Source: Undibacterium sp. (GTDB lineage Bacteria; Pseudomonadota; Gammaproteobacteria; Burkholderiales; Burkholderiaceae_D). From it: 64,000 nucleotides of DNA. The notes under the pieces were generated by a model that saw nothing but the letters and a program-made list of their open reading frames with translations, did not search any database and was not told where the DNA came from. Below are positions 48,244 through 57,152 of this stretch, in pieces. Position 1 is the first letter of the stretch. Every line of letters starts with the position of its first letter. The DNA lies in NCBI GenBank assembly GCA_030645915.1, contig JAUSNO010000020.1, positions 44,301 to 108,300 of the forward strand, read 5' to 3'. The translations under genes were made by a program, and so were the position numbers.

Positions 48244-49692
48244 CTACATCTCCAATCGCGTCAATGCCGCCAATAGAGGGGCGCAAGCATCGGCTACCCT
48301 ATCCAGACTTTGTTCGCGCAAGGCTGCCAGGTCAAGCTTCACCTCACTCTTCAATCCGGCCCACGCCAGCAAGGCGGCGCAGGCGTCCGGATGATCGAAC
48401 AGGCCATGCAGATACGAACCCAGAATCTGATCGTCGGGCGAGCGCGTACCCTCCTCTTCGCCATTGATCATGAACACCGGCTGGGTGTCGCTGCTGGCGT
48501 AAGTCAAGCCCATGTGAATCTCATAGCCCTCAACCCTCGCCGCTTTATCCCGACCGAAAGCGCACACACCGGTGACTTGCTGCAGGCGTTTTTCTTGCGT
48601 CAGTTCTGTCGTGATATCGAGCAAACCCATGCCAACCGAATCGCCAGGCTGGCCTTCTACCCCATGAGGATCTTTCACCACATGCCCCAGCATCTGATAG
48701 CCGCCGCAAATACCGATGACTTTGCCGCCGTAGCGCAGATGCTTGTCGAGCACTTCCTGCCAGCCTTGCGCTTTGAGAAAATCCAGATCGGCACGGGTGT
48801 TTTTACTACCGGGCAGGATGATCAGATCAGCGGAAGGAATGGCGTGCCCCGGCCCGATGAATTGCAGATCGACATCCGGATGAAAGCGCAGCGCATCAAA
48901 ATCCGTGTGATTCGAGATGCGCGGAATCGCCGGCACGATGATGCGAAATTTGCCGGCATTATTCTGGCTGGATTGGATCGCATCTTCTGCATCGAGCATC
49001 AAGCCATGCAGGTAAGGCAGCACCGCCAGCACCGGCTTGCCCGTCTTTCTTTCCAGCCAATCGAGGCCAGGTTCCAGCAAACTGATGTCACCGCGAAAGC
49101 GATTGATGACAAAGCCGATGATGCGATTTTGCTCGGACGCCGACAGGCAATCAAGCGTGCCGACAAAATGCGCGAACACCCCGCCGCGGTCAATATCCGC
49201 CACCAGAATAACCGGGCAATCTACCGCCTCGGCAAAGCCCATGTTGGCGATATCGCGCTCACGCAGATTCACTTCAGCCGGGCTGCCCGCGCCTTCGACA
49301 ATAATGGCATCGTACTGACTTTGCAGGCGCACATAAGATTCCAGCACGGCTTGCATCGCGATGGTCTTGTACTGATCGTAATCCCGCGCATCCATATCAG
49401 CGCGCACCTTGCCGTGGATGATGACTTGCGCCCCGGTGTCCGACGACGGCTTCAGCAGAACCGGATTCATGTCGGTGTGTGCCGGCAAGCCTGCCGCCAG
49501 CGCCTGCAATGCCTGGGCACGGCCGATCTCGCCGCCATCCACCGTCACGGCACTATTCAAGGCCATGTTCTGCGGCTTCATCGGCACCACCTTCACCCCC
49601 TGCCGGTGCAGCAGCCGGCACAGTGCTGCCACGACGGTAGTCTTGCCTGCATCGGAGGTGGTGCCTTGCACCATCAGTGTGGAAATTTTCAT
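48244..49692 (-). CDS. cobQ: Cobyric acid synthase
   Basis: A cobyric acid synthase of about 482 residues that amidates four side chains of adenosylcobyrinate a,c-diamide with glutamine and ATP. The N-terminal ATPase-like part has [33 protein letters not shown] and [14 protein letters not shown]. The glutamine amidotransferase half has the nucleophile cysteine in [10 protein letters not shown] and a histidine in SYLHGLFD. The ORF track start is 49713; an in-frame ATG at 49692 ([10 protein letters not shown]) gives the usual beginning. It follows btuF2 at a distance of about 135 bp. The 465-codon + strand ORF opposite it is a shadow. Confidence 0.95.
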   Translation of the reverse strand: MKISTLMVQGTTSDAGKTTVVAALCRLLHRQGVKVVPMKPQNMALNSAVTVDGGEIGRAQALQALAAGLPAHTDMNPVLLKPSSDTGAQVIIHGKVRADMDARDYDQYKTIAMQAVLESYVRLQSQYDAIIVEGAGSPAEVNLRERDIANMGFAEAVDCPVILVADIDRGGVFAHFVGTLDCLSASEQNRIIGFVINRFRGDISLLEPGLDWLERKTGKPVLAVLPYLHGLMLDAEDAIQSSQNNAGKFRIIVPAIPRISNHTDFDALRFHPDVDLQFIGPGHAIPSADLIILPGSKNTRADLDFLKAQGWQEVLDKHLRYGGKVIGICGGYQMLGHVVKDPHGVEGQPGDSVGMGLLDITTELTQEKRLQQVTGVCAFGRDKAARVEGYEIHMGLTYASSDTQPVFMINGEEEGTRSPDDQILGSYLHGLFDHPDACAALLAWAGLKSEVKLDLAALREQSLDRVADACAPLLAALTRLEM

Positions 49693-49827
49693 GGGTTTTC
49701 GCTTTAAATGCATTTGCGTGGAATATCAACAATACCTGTCAATTTAACATACTGCCATCCAGTATATTTTCACTACACTGATATAACGTGCGCAATTGGC
49801 ATATTTTTATTTAAATTTATGGGAGTA

Positions 49828-50625
49828 TCACTTATAGCCTTGCTGCCAATCCGCAATCATCTTCTGCAATTGCGGCAAGCCGTGGGTGATCGCGGATGGC
49901 CCCGGCGATAGGATATCGGCTGATTTTATTTCAAGCACCCTGCTGTTTTTCAAGGCTGGTATCTGTTGCCAGCCTGCGCGTTCTGCCAGGGTTTCCGGGC
50001 GAAATTTTTTGCCGCACCACGAGCCTATGATGATGTCCGGCGCACGCAGAACTACCTCGTCAGGGTCGGCGATGATGCGCTCTTTGGCGCTGTGATGTTG
50101 CGCCAGATCGGCGAAGGCGTCTTCGCCGCCGGCGATGCTGATCAGCTCGGAAACCCAGCCTATGCAGCTCATCATCGGGCTGTCCCACTCTTCAAAATAT
50201 ATTTTGGGCTTGCGCGTCCACTGTGCTGCCTGGGTTTTGGCGTCAGCTATTTGCTGCTGCAGGCTGGCGATGAGTTGCGCGCCCTGCTCTTGCCTGTCAA
50301 CCAGCGTGGCCAGCACGGCGATCATGCGCAGGATGCCCGCGACATCTCTTTGGTTGAAGGCGTGCACCTCGATACCTGCACTGATTAAATCCCGGCTCAT
50401 CTCGGCTTGCATGTTCGAATACGCGATCACCAGATCTGGCTGCACGGCGAAAATGCGATCGAGCTTGGCGGATGAAAACCCGCTGATCTTAGGTTTCTCT
50501 GCGCGCGCCCGCGCTGGTCTGGTGGTGTAGCCGGAGATACCGGCGATGTATTCTTCTGCCCCCAATGCATATAGGACTTCTACCGACTCGGTAGAGAGAC
50601 AGGCAATCCTTTGGTAGTGGCTCAT
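49828..50625 (-). CDS. BtuF-like corrinoid-binding protein without signal peptide
   Basis: A 265-residue binding protein of the helical-backbone type. It starts MSHYQRIACLSTESVEVLYA, directly with the first strand of the binding domain, and has no signal sequence. The rest (GAEEYIAGISGY, KLDRIFAVQPDLVIAYSNMQ, FEEWDSPMMSCIGW) matches BtuF relatives. It is therefore predicted to stay in the cytoplasm unless an upstream start was missed. Its start overlaps the btuF stop by 4 bases. It may chaperone corrinoid between import and the cob enzymes, or be a binding protein exported otherwise; both are inference. Confidence 0.8.
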   Translation of the reverse strand: MSHYQRIACLSTESVEVLYALGAEEYIAGISGYTTRPARARAEKPKISGFSSAKLDRIFAVQPDLVIAYSNMQAEMSRDLISAGIEVHAFNQRDVAGILRMIAVLATLVDRQEQGAQLIASLQQQIADAKTQAAQWTRKPKIYFEEWDSPMMSCIGWVSELISIAGGEDAFADLAQHHSAKERIIADPDEVVLRAPDIIIGSWCGKKFRPETLAERAGWQQIPALKNSRVLEIKSADILSPGPSAITHGLPQLQKMIADWQQGYK

Positions 50626-51521
50626 GGTTTTTCTCCGCGGTGCTTGCGGGCGTTATCCATTGCTTCACACACGGCTTTGGCACCGTCGATAATGCGCGGG
50701 CCTGCACGATTGAGCTGATCGCCATCGATCGCCACCAGGTTGCGGTTTTTGACTGCCAGCATCGTGCCGAATGTTTTCCATTGCTCGATGCCGCTGACAC
50801 CCTGATTTTCGCTGTCGCCGGACAAGATCAGTTCCGGATTTTCCTGTATCACGGCCTCGGTGCTGAGCGTGGGAGCCGCCGCGCTCAGGTGGCCGAAAAT
50901 ATTTTTTCCACCGCAGACGCGGATCACATCGCTGACGATGTTTTTGTCGTTAAGGGTAAAAATCGGCTTACCCCAGACTTGATAAAAGGTGCGTACGGTG
51001 CTCTGCTTCTGGTAGCGCGCGCTGAGTTGCGACAGCTGCTGGCTAAACGCGCCAGCAGCCGCCTGCGCTTGTTTTTCGGTGCCAAATAAACTGCCTAGCT
51101 TGAGCAGGGTTTCGGGTATTTGTTCCAGCTTATGCGGTTCACTAAAATAGTAAGGAATGCCCGATTTGCGTAAGGGTTCCAGCTGGCGCTCAAAAGCGCC
51201 GTGCATCCAGACCACCAGCAGATCAGGCTTCATGGCGATGATGCGCTCGATATCGAGCTGGCGGTTATCGCCGACACGCGGTATCGCCTTGGCTGCTTCC
51301 GGGTAATCGCTGTACTTGACAGTGCCAATGATTTGCTCGCCGGCACCGGCGGCAAAAATCATTTCCGTCACATGCGGAGACAAGCTGATGATGCGTTTGG
51401 CCGGACTGGCCAGGGTGATGACGTTGCCCGCATCATCGGTCACACTGATGGCGGCATGCGCCTGCGAGGCTATCGCCTGCACGATCAGAAACAAGCTGGC
51501 TAACATCAATTTATGCATCAT
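50622..51521 (-). CDS. btuF: Periplasmic cobalamin-binding protein BtuF
   Basis: A 299-residue periplasmic protein that delivers cobalamin to BtuCD. The ORF track starts at 51587, but ATG 51521 overlaps the cobD stop (ATGA) and opens a signal peptide (MMHKLMLASLFLIVQAIASQ, ending AHA). The mature part has RIISLSPHVTEMIFAAGAGE and TVKYSDYPEAAKAIPRVGD, which are characteristic of the family. It is closely similar in form to the protein at 34875. In the operon it lies between cobD and the signal-less paralogue. Confidence 0.9.
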   Translation of the reverse strand: MMHKLMLASLFLIVQAIASQAHAAISVTDDAGNVITLASPAKRIISLSPHVTEMIFAAGAGEQIIGTVKYSDYPEAAKAIPRVGDNRQLDIERIIAMKPDLLVVWMHGAFERQLEPLRKSGIPYYFSEPHKLEQIPETLLKLGSLFGTEKQAQAAAGAFSQQLSQLSARYQKQSTVRTFYQVWGKPIFTLNDKNIVSDVIRVCGGKNIFGHLSAAAPTLSTEAVIQENPELILSGDSENQGVSGIEQWKTFGTMLAVKNRNLVAIDGDQLNRAGPRIIDGAKAVCEAMDNARKHRGEKP

Positions 51522-52552
51522 TTTTTTGTCCACGTATCTATTCCTGTTGTTGATGCCGTCGTTAATGCTGCTGTGAGTTTTTGCCACCCGGCCTCATCGG
51601 GTGGCAAGCCAAACCGCAAGCCGCGGGCGGCATCGCGAAACAATCTGACCCAGATGCCCTGCCCGGCCAGATGCTGCCAGAGCTGTTCTGTCTTGCCCTG
51701 CAATGCGGCATCACTGCACCACTGAAACAGGTGCGTACCGCTGGAAGAAAAACCGTGTTCTTGCAACAGGCGATGCAAACGTGTGCCTGCCATCTGCAAA
51801 TAGAGGCGCGTATCGATCTGCCATGCACGATCTTCTAACGCGGCATGGGCGATCTGTTGTGCAGGCCCGCTGATAGTCCAGGGGCCGAGCATATTTTGCA
51901 ATTGGATTAACAGGGAAGTCTGGGCCGCGACGAAGCCCAGACGCAAGCCTGCCAGGCCAAAAAATTTGCCGACCGAGCGCAGCACGATCAAGCCGGGCTG
52001 TGCCGTCGATGAGGCTACGCTAAGCTCACTTGCGGTATCGCCGAAAGCCTCATCGACGATCAGCCAGCCCCCGCGCCCGGCCAGTTGCGCCGCCCAGTCC
52101 AGCAAGGTCTGCGCAGCGATCGTTTCGCCGGTAGGATTATTCGGATTGCAGAGCACCATCACGTCGGCTGTCGCGACCGCAGCGCCCAGCTGATCGTAAC
52201 AACACTCTTGCACCTGATGCGCATGCTGACGCCATTGATGCGCATGCTCGGCGTAAGATGGCGCGGCCACCACGACCCGCGATGCGCCATAGTTCAGCGA
52301 ACGCAAACGCGGCAAAGCCTGTATCGCCGCCTGTGTGCCGGCCACCGCCAGCATGGCGGGTGCGCCATAGAATTCTTGTGCGGCACGAGATAAGGCTGGC
52401 AGCGTTTCCGGCAACCTGTGCCAGGCTTGGTCGGCGACGACCGGCACCGGGTAATAACGCGGATTGATACCGGTAGAGAGGTCGAGCCAATGCGCCACCG
52501 GCCTGTCATAAAGTCGTGCCGCTTCTTGCAAATTGCCGCCGTGTTCTAGCAT
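51518..52552 (-). CDS. cobD: L-threonine-O-3-phosphate decarboxylase (CobD/CobC)
   Basis: A 344-residue PLP enzyme making (R)-1-aminopropan-2-yl phosphate, the linker of the nucleotide arm. HGGNLQEAARLY and WLDLSTGINPRYYP open the protein as usual. CNPNNPTGETI, VDEAFGD and the pyridoxal lysine in SVGKFFGLAGLRLGF follow. It is named cobD in Salmonella and cobC in Pseudomonas. The product feeds the CbiB enzyme encoded upstream. The 222-bp gap before it (52553-52774) contains repeat copy E. Confidence 0.93.
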   Translation of the reverse strand: MLEHGGNLQEAARLYDRPVAHWLDLSTGINPRYYPVPVVADQAWHRLPETLPALSRAAQEFYGAPAMLAVAGTQAAIQALPRLRSLNYGASRVVVAAPSYAEHAHQWRQHAHQVQECCYDQLGAAVATADVMVLCNPNNPTGETIAAQTLLDWAAQLAGRGGWLIVDEAFGDTASELSVASSTAQPGLIVLRSVGKFFGLAGLRLGFVAAQTSLLIQLQNMLGPWTISGPAQQIAHAALEDRAWQIDTRLYLQMAGTRLHRLLQEHGFSSSGTHLFQWCSDAALQGKTEQLWQHLAGQGIWVRLFRDAARGLRFGLPPDEAGWQKLTAALTTASTTGIDTWTKK

Positions 52553-52649
52553 AAAGATTCCGCGTTATCAGAAATAAAAGGAATAAAAAGGGGTAACGAT
52601 TGCCTCAGGCATTGTCAGGATCAGGTATATCGATAAAAAATCAAAAAAT

Positions 52650-52748
52650 GGCATGCCCAGCACGCCCTATCCATGCGCCTTTTCAGCCTGTCTGGCTTGC
52701 AGCCCGCATGGATAGGGCGCTCCGCCTAGGGCGTGCTGGCGGTGCCTG
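52650..52748. repeat. Palindromic intergenic repeat, copy E (best preserved)
   Basis: Two nested pairings are possible. The inner one pairs CCCTATCCATGCG with CGCATGGATAGGG; the outer pairs GCCCAGCACGCCCTA with TAGGGCGTGCTGGC. Because CCCTA and its partner occur in both, they are alternatives. It lies between cobD and cbiB inside the cobalamin cluster and could partly interrupt transcription there. Confidence 0.8.
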
Positions 52749-52774
52749 TATTTCAATTTCCCTGCAATCCGTCA

Positions 52775-53704
52775 TTACATGAACAGCACCCACGCCAGCA
52801 GGCAACCCATCCACAATAAGCTGGCGCGCAAGACCAGCGACCAGGCACGCTGAATGTCTGGCGCTGTCGCTGCCTTTCCTGCCCCCAGCGACGGCCTGAT
52901 CTCTGGCACGCCATCGTAGGTCGCCGCGCCGCCCAGAGCCAATCCCAGCGCACCTGCGCCGGCCGCCATGACCGGGCCGGCATTCGGGCTAGGCCAGGCC
53001 GGTGCCTGCTGGCGCCAGCATTGCAACGCCAGCCGGGTATTGCCGAGCGCGGCATACGATAAGGCGGTGAGTCTGGCGGGCAGGTAATTGAGTACGTCGT
53101 CCACCCGCGCCGCTACGCAGCCGAAGCGCAGCAGGCGTGGGCTGCGGTAGCCCCACATGGCATCGAGGGTATTCGACAAGCGGTATAGCAAGGCCCCGGC
53201 ACCGCCGGCAATGACGAACCAGAACACCGTGCCGAACACCGCATCGCAGCCATTTTCCAGCAAGGATTCGGCGCTGGCCTTGGCCAGATCTTCTTCGCTG
53301 GCATTGCCGGTATCGCGGCTGACGATGTAGGAAGTCAGGCGTCTGGCTTCATCGATGTCGCCAGCTTCAAGCGCCTGTTGTATCGGCGCGGTATGGTCGT
53401 GCAGGCTACGCAAACCCAGGCAGAAATACAGCAACACCGCATGCAGCAATGGCGCCAGCCAGAGGCTGATATGGGCGCACCAGAGCAGCAGGATCTGGCT
53501 GGCGATCACCACAGGCAAGACCACCAGCATCCAGGCCAGAGCGCCCCGGATACGACCCGCGCCGGGGGTATTCCAGCGCCGCTCGATGGCATCGGCCAGC
53601 TTGCCAAAGCCGACCAGAGGATGCCAGCGTTGCGTTTCGCCCAGCATCAGATCAAGCGCCAGACCCAGCACCGCGCACAAGACCAGCAGATTCACGCTGA
53701 GCAT
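52775..53704 (-). CDS. cbiB: Adenosylcobinamide-phosphate synthase CbiB
   Basis: A membrane enzyme of about 309 residues (four to five helices) that attaches the aminopropanol phosphate to adenosylcobyric acid. Conserved parts are WHPLVGFGKLADAIERRW, RRLTSYIVSRDTGN and ESLLENGCDAVFGTVFWF. The ORF track starts at 53767; the ATG at 53704 overlaps the cobU stop (TGATG), and 53710 is an equally possible ATG. Called cobD in Pseudomonas. Partners in the pathway are the cobD and cobQ genes in the same cluster. Confidence 0.92.
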   Translation of the reverse strand: MLSVNLLVLCAVLGLALDLMLGETQRWHPLVGFGKLADAIERRWNTPGAGRIRGALAWMLVVLPVVIASQILLLWCAHISLWLAPLLHAVLLYFCLGLRSLHDHTAPIQQALEAGDIDEARRLTSYIVSRDTGNASEEDLAKASAESLLENGCDAVFGTVFWFVIAGGAGALLYRLSNTLDAMWGYRSPRLLRFGCVAARVDDVLNYLPARLTALSYAALGNTRLALQCWRQQAPAWPSPNAGPVMAAGAGALGLALGGAATYDGVPEIRPSLGAGKAATAPDIQRAWSLVLRASLLWMGCLLAWVLFM

Positions 53705-54261
53705 CAACATGGCGGCTGCTTTAAATGCAGTGGCAAGCCAGCGGCAACCCAGCTTACCTGCTCGCAACGCGCGGCCACCGCCTGATTCAGGCGCCCCGCC
53801 TCATCGACAAACCAGCGCGAGATCGCCCCATGCGGAATGATGCCCATGCCGACCTCGTTCGAAACCATGATGACATCGCCGGCTACCGTTTCCAGTGCCT
53901 GCAAAAACGCCGCGCGCTGCTGAGAAAAAATCGCCGGTGGCGTGATGTGGCCAACCTCAGGATAATCGGCAGTATCGGCAAACAGACAGTTCGACAGCCA
54001 TAAGGTCAGGCAATCGATCAGGATCAGATTATCGCTAGTGCTCGCTTGCAGCAGCGTCTGGGCGAGGCCGGTCGTACACTCGAGCGTACGCCAGTCTGCC
54101 GGACGGCGCTGCCGGTGATGCGCGATGCGCGCCTGCATCTCGGCGTCGCCCGCCTGTGCGGTGGCGAGATAAATCACCGGCTTGCCAGAGGCGATGGCGA
54201 GCTGTTCTGCATAAGCGCTTTTGCCCGAGCGTGCGCCACCGAAAATAAGGGTACGGGTCAT
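53704..54261 (-). CDS. cobU: Adenosylcobinamide kinase / guanylyltransferase
   Basis: A 185-residue bifunctional enzyme that phosphorylates adenosylcobinamide and then adds GMP, preparing it for CobS. The P-loop GGARSGKSAYAEQLA, the RRPADWRTLECTTGLA region with the guanylylated histidine nearby (IAHHRQRRP), DCLTLWLSN and VSNEVGMGIIPH are all present. Also called cobP. It is coupled to cbiB by overlapping codons and lies 15 bp after cbiA. Confidence 0.95.
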   Translation of the reverse strand: MTRTLIFGGARSGKSAYAEQLAIASGKPVIYLATAQAGDAEMQARIAHHRQRRPADWRTLECTTGLAQTLLQASTSDNLILIDCLTLWLSNCLFADTADYPEVGHITPPAIFSQQRAAFLQALETVAGDVIMVSNEVGMGIIPHGAISRWFVDEAGRLNQAVAARCEQVSWVAAGLPLHLKQPPC

Positions 54262-54276
54262 CGCAACTTTTTCTCT

Positions 54277-55578
54277 TTAAGGTTTTTTTAAAAACAGCGC
54301 GGCGGTGGCTGCCGGATTGGAAGCGAAGTAGGCATGGAAATACGATGCCTGCAAATTGCCGACCTGATAAATCGCTTCGCCCGCTTCCTTATTGGCGTGT
54401 TTGATGGTGCGGGAAAGCGGCTTGAGGCTGGTTTCAAAACGTGAATAATGAAAGGTGTGCCCGCGCAATTCACCCTGCTTTGTTGTCAATGCCTGCCCAC
54501 CCAAAGCGGCCAGCCGTTGCTGCATGATCACTTGCCCGTCCAGCAAACCTGCCATGTTCCAGCGCACATTTTTTTGATCAGTCAATGATTCTGTCAGCGC
54601 CATCATGCCGCCGCATTCAGCCAGGATAGGCATGTCTGCTGCGTGTGCTGCACGGATTGATGCTTGCCAGAGTGTTGCGCTACTAAGCGTCTGCGCATGC
54701 AGCTCAGGGTAGCCGCCCGGCAAGTACACCGCATCGGCCTGTGACGGCACCGCATCGTTATTGAGCGGGGAGAAAAACACCAGCTCAGCGCCCAGATCAC
54801 GCAGGCAATCGAGGTTGGCAGGGTAGATGAAGGCAAACGCGGCATCTCTGGCGATGGCGATGGTTTTACCCTGCAATAATGATGGCGTAGCAGGCAGGTT
54901 TTTTACCTGTTCAAAATGGGTCGCTGGCAAGCTATTCCAGGCCTCCATATCGATCGACAATTCATCGGCCAGCTGATCGAGTATGGCGTCGAGTTGCCCC
55001 ACTTCTTGCGGCAACACCAGGCCAAGATGCCGCTCTGGCAACGTCACGCTTTGACGCAACAGGCTACCCAGCAAGGGAATATCGCGCATGGCATCCGCCA
55101 CCATCTTGGCGTGCCCGGCCGAGGCAATTCTATTGGCGATGACACCGGCCAGATGCACGGGGCCAAAATCACGCAAACCCAGCGCCAGGGCACCGACCGT
55201 CTGCGCCATGGCAGAGGCATCGAGCACCGCCAGCACCGGCACGCCAAAGGCATTGGCCAGATCTGCCGAGGACGGATTGCCGTCATACAGGCCCATCACG
55301 CCTTCGATCAAAATCACATCGGCCTCCAGCGCCGCCTGTGCCAGCATCGCTTGCGAAGCTGGCTGACCGACCATCCACAGATCGAGCGAATGTACCGGCG
55401 CACCGCAGGCGCGCTCCAGCATCATCGGGTCGATAAAATCGGGGCCTGTTTTAAAAATGCGTACCTTTTGCCCGAGCTTGATCAGCTTGCGCGCCAGCGC
55501 CGCGGTGGTCGTGGTCTTGCCCTGACCGGAGGCGATCGCCGAGATCAGCACCACTTTGCATGAAACCGCGCTCACCAC
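54277..55578 (-). CDS. cbiA: Cobyrinate a,c-diamide synthase
   Basis: A 433-residue amidotransferase acting on the a and c side chains of cobyrinate. The N-terminal ATPase domain shows SAIASGQGKTTTTAALARKL and IEGVMGLYDG; the C-terminal glutaminase half shows YLPGGYPELHA and the nucleophile in ILAECGGMMAL. It begins at one of two adjacent GTG codons that overlap the cobO stop. Also called cobB. Its presence means the cell can handle cobyrinate, not only finished cobinamide. Confidence 0.94.
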   Translation of the reverse strand: MVSAVSCKVVLISAIASGQGKTTTTAALARKLIKLGQKVRIFKTGPDFIDPMMLERACGAPVHSLDLWMVGQPASQAMLAQAALEADVILIEGVMGLYDGNPSSADLANAFGVPVLAVLDASAMAQTVGALALGLRDFGPVHLAGVIANRIASAGHAKMVADAMRDIPLLGSLLRQSVTLPERHLGLVLPQEVGQLDAILDQLADELSIDMEAWNSLPATHFEQVKNLPATPSLLQGKTIAIARDAAFAFIYPANLDCLRDLGAELVFFSPLNNDAVPSQADAVYLPGGYPELHAQTLSSATLWQASIRAAHAADMPILAECGGMMALTESLTDQKNVRWNMAGLLDGQVIMQQRLAALGGQALTTKQGELRGHTFHYSRFETSLKPLSRTIKHANKEAGEAIYQVGNLQASYFHAYFASNPAATAALFLKKP

Positions 55579-56192
55579 TCTATCCCCGCCTGCGCCACGA
55601 TACCGTCCTTGAAAGCGTGCTTGATGACCTGCATCTCGGTCACGGTATCGGCCACTTCAATCAGCTCTGGCGGCGCACCGCGCCCAGTGATGATGACGTG
55701 CTGCATCTCTGGCCGGGTATCGAGATCGGCAATCACTTGCTGCACATCGAGGTAGTGATATTTGAGTGCGATATTCAATTCATCGAGCAGCACCATGCCG
55801 ATCTCGGGATCGGCTAAAAATTTCTTCACCTGCTGCCAGGCCAGCTGTGCTTTCTCTACATCGCGGTCGCGGTCTTGCGTGTTCCAGGTATAGCCCTCGC
55901 CCATGGCATGGAAACTGACTTCATCGGGAAAGCGTCGCAAAAAAACTTCTTCGCCGGTAGACATGGTGCCTTTAATGAACTGCACCACGCCGACTTTCAT
56001 CCCGTGTCCCATGGCGCGCATGACCATGCCGAAACCGCTGGAACTCTTGCCCTTGCCATTGCCGCAATTGATCACCAGCACGCCGGTCTTGCGCTGCGCC
56101 GCATCGATCTTTTGATCCATCAATTCCTTCTTGCGCTGCATGCGGCGCTGATGGCGGGTGTTGATGTTGTCTGTGGTTTCTATAGTGTTCAT
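55572..56192 (-). CDS. cobO: Cob(I)yrinic acid a,c-diamide adenosyltransferase
   Basis: A 206-residue CobA/CobO/BtuR-type enzyme that transfers the 5'-deoxyadenosyl group of ATP to cobalt. The P-loop is NCGNGKGKSSSGFG (about residue 43) and EELNIALKYHYL-type sequence (DELNIALKYHYLD) follows. RGAPPELIEVADTVTEM closes the protein, as in the family. It starts the tight cobO-cbiA-cobU-cbiB run. The 177 bp before it contain the CACGAAA inverted repeat. Confidence 0.95.
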   Translation of the reverse strand: MNTIETTDNINTRHQRRMQRKKELMDQKIDAAQRKTGVLVINCGNGKGKSSSGFGMVMRAMGHGMKVGVVQFIKGTMSTGEEVFLRRFPDEVSFHAMGEGYTWNTQDRDRDVEKAQLAWQQVKKFLADPEIGMVLLDELNIALKYHYLDVQQVIADLDTRPEMQHVIITGRGAPPELIEVADTVTEMQVIKHAFKDGIVAQAGIEW

Positions 56193-56231
56193 GCGTTTTC
56201 TTGATTAGATAAAAAGTACAAAGCAAAAAAC

Positions 56232-56340
56232 TGTCCACGAAAAGCACGAAAGGCACGAAAAAGGGCAAAAAAAATACGTATTTATGTCTGTTTAGAAATT
56301 TCGCGTTTTTCTTTCGTGCTTTTCGTGTCTTTCGTGGACA
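56232..56340. repeat. 109-bp inverted repeat of CACGAAA units
   Basis: The left arm starts TGTCCACGAAAAGCACGAAA and continues GGCACGAAAAAG; the right arm ends CTTTCGTGCTTTTCGTGTCT followed by TTCGTGGACA. Each arm holds about three CACGAAA units, and the first 11 bases match the reverse complement of the last 11. About 50 AT-rich bases lie between. It fills the gap between btuD and cobO. Similar CACGAAA palindromes are scattered in many bacterial genomes and have the look of a miniature mobile element. Confidence 0.8.
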
Positions 56341-56369
56341 AGGCCTTTAATAATTATTTCCAACTCAAC

Positions 56370-57152
56370 TTAATTTTTAGGAAGAAAAATGCTTTGTTCG
56401 CCATGTTGGAAGCGTTCTATCGGGTGACCCAGGCACAGGCTGAGCTGCTCTGCCGTCATCACCTGGTGTACGGGCCCGGCTAGCCAGGAGCCGTCGCCCA
56501 TCATCAGCAAGGCATGGGTGGCGATGCGGTGCGCCAGATTCAGGTCGTGGCTGACCATCACCACGGCTTTGCCCGAAGTGCGACAAAGGCGGGAAAACAA
56601 TTGCATCACGCTGACCTGATGCGCCAGATCGAGCGCATTGGCCGGCTCGTCGAGCAGCATGAGCTGGGCATCCTGTGCCAGCAAAGCGGCAATCGCCACG
56701 CGTTGGCGTTCACCGCCAGAGAGGCTGCGCACATCGCGCTGCGCCAGATCGGCCACATCCAGCTCTTGCAGCGCAGCCATGGCGATATCGACGTCATCCT
56801 GCGATTCCCAATAATGCGCATCGTGATAAGGATGGCGGGCGCTCAATACCGTCTCGATGGCGCGGTAACCGAAAGCATCAACCCTGCCCTGCGGCAAAAA
56901 AGCGCGCTCTTTGGCCAAATCGCTCAACGCCCAGGCGGCGATGTCTTTGCCCTGCATCTGCACCTGCCCGCGATCCAATTTTTCAATCGGACGCAGCCCC
57001 GCCAAAGTGCGCAACAAAGTGCTTTTACCCGCGCCGTTGCGGCCGATCACGCACCAGCATTCACCCGCCTGTATTTGCCATTGCAGGTCCTGGAGCAAAA
57101 TACGCTCAGAAATCGCCAGACTGAGATGGGTGGTTTGCATCAGCGCCGGCAT
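56370..57152 (-). CDS. btuD: Cobalamin ABC transporter ATPase BtuD
   Basis: A 260-residue ATPase for corrinoid import. Walker A GRNGAGKSTLLRTLAG, signature LSGGERQRVAIAALLAQ, Walker B LMLLDEPANALD and the SHDLNLAH switch are complete. Its start overlaps the btuC stop by one base. With btuC and btuF it forms the inner-membrane importer. The FecE/FhuC group is similar, but riboswitch and neighbours make cobalamin the cargo. Confidence 0.93.
   Translation of the reverse strand: MPALMQTTHLSLAISERILLQDLQWQIQAGECWCVIGRNGAGKSTLLRTLAGLRPIEKLDRGQVQMQGKDIAAWALSDLAKERAFLPQGRVDAFGYRAIETVLSARHPYHDAHYWESQDDVDIAMAALQELDVADLAQRDVRSLSGGERQRVAIAALLAQDAQLMLLDEPANALDLAHQVSVMQLFSRLCRTSGKAVVMVSHDLNLAHRIATHALLMMGDGSWLAGPVHQVMTAEQLSLCLGHPIERFQHGEQSIFLPKN

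Noticed and set aside
48310-49707. 465-codon + strand ORF opposite cobQ
   Set aside because: Its translation has no domain or motif, is rich in His, Arg and Gln as expected of an antisense frame, and cobQ on the other strand is complete.
56232-56340. CRISPR-like repetition of CACGAAA
   Set aside because: The units are 7-10 bases without spacers and arranged as two inverted arms, not a repeat-spacer array. No cas genes are in the window.
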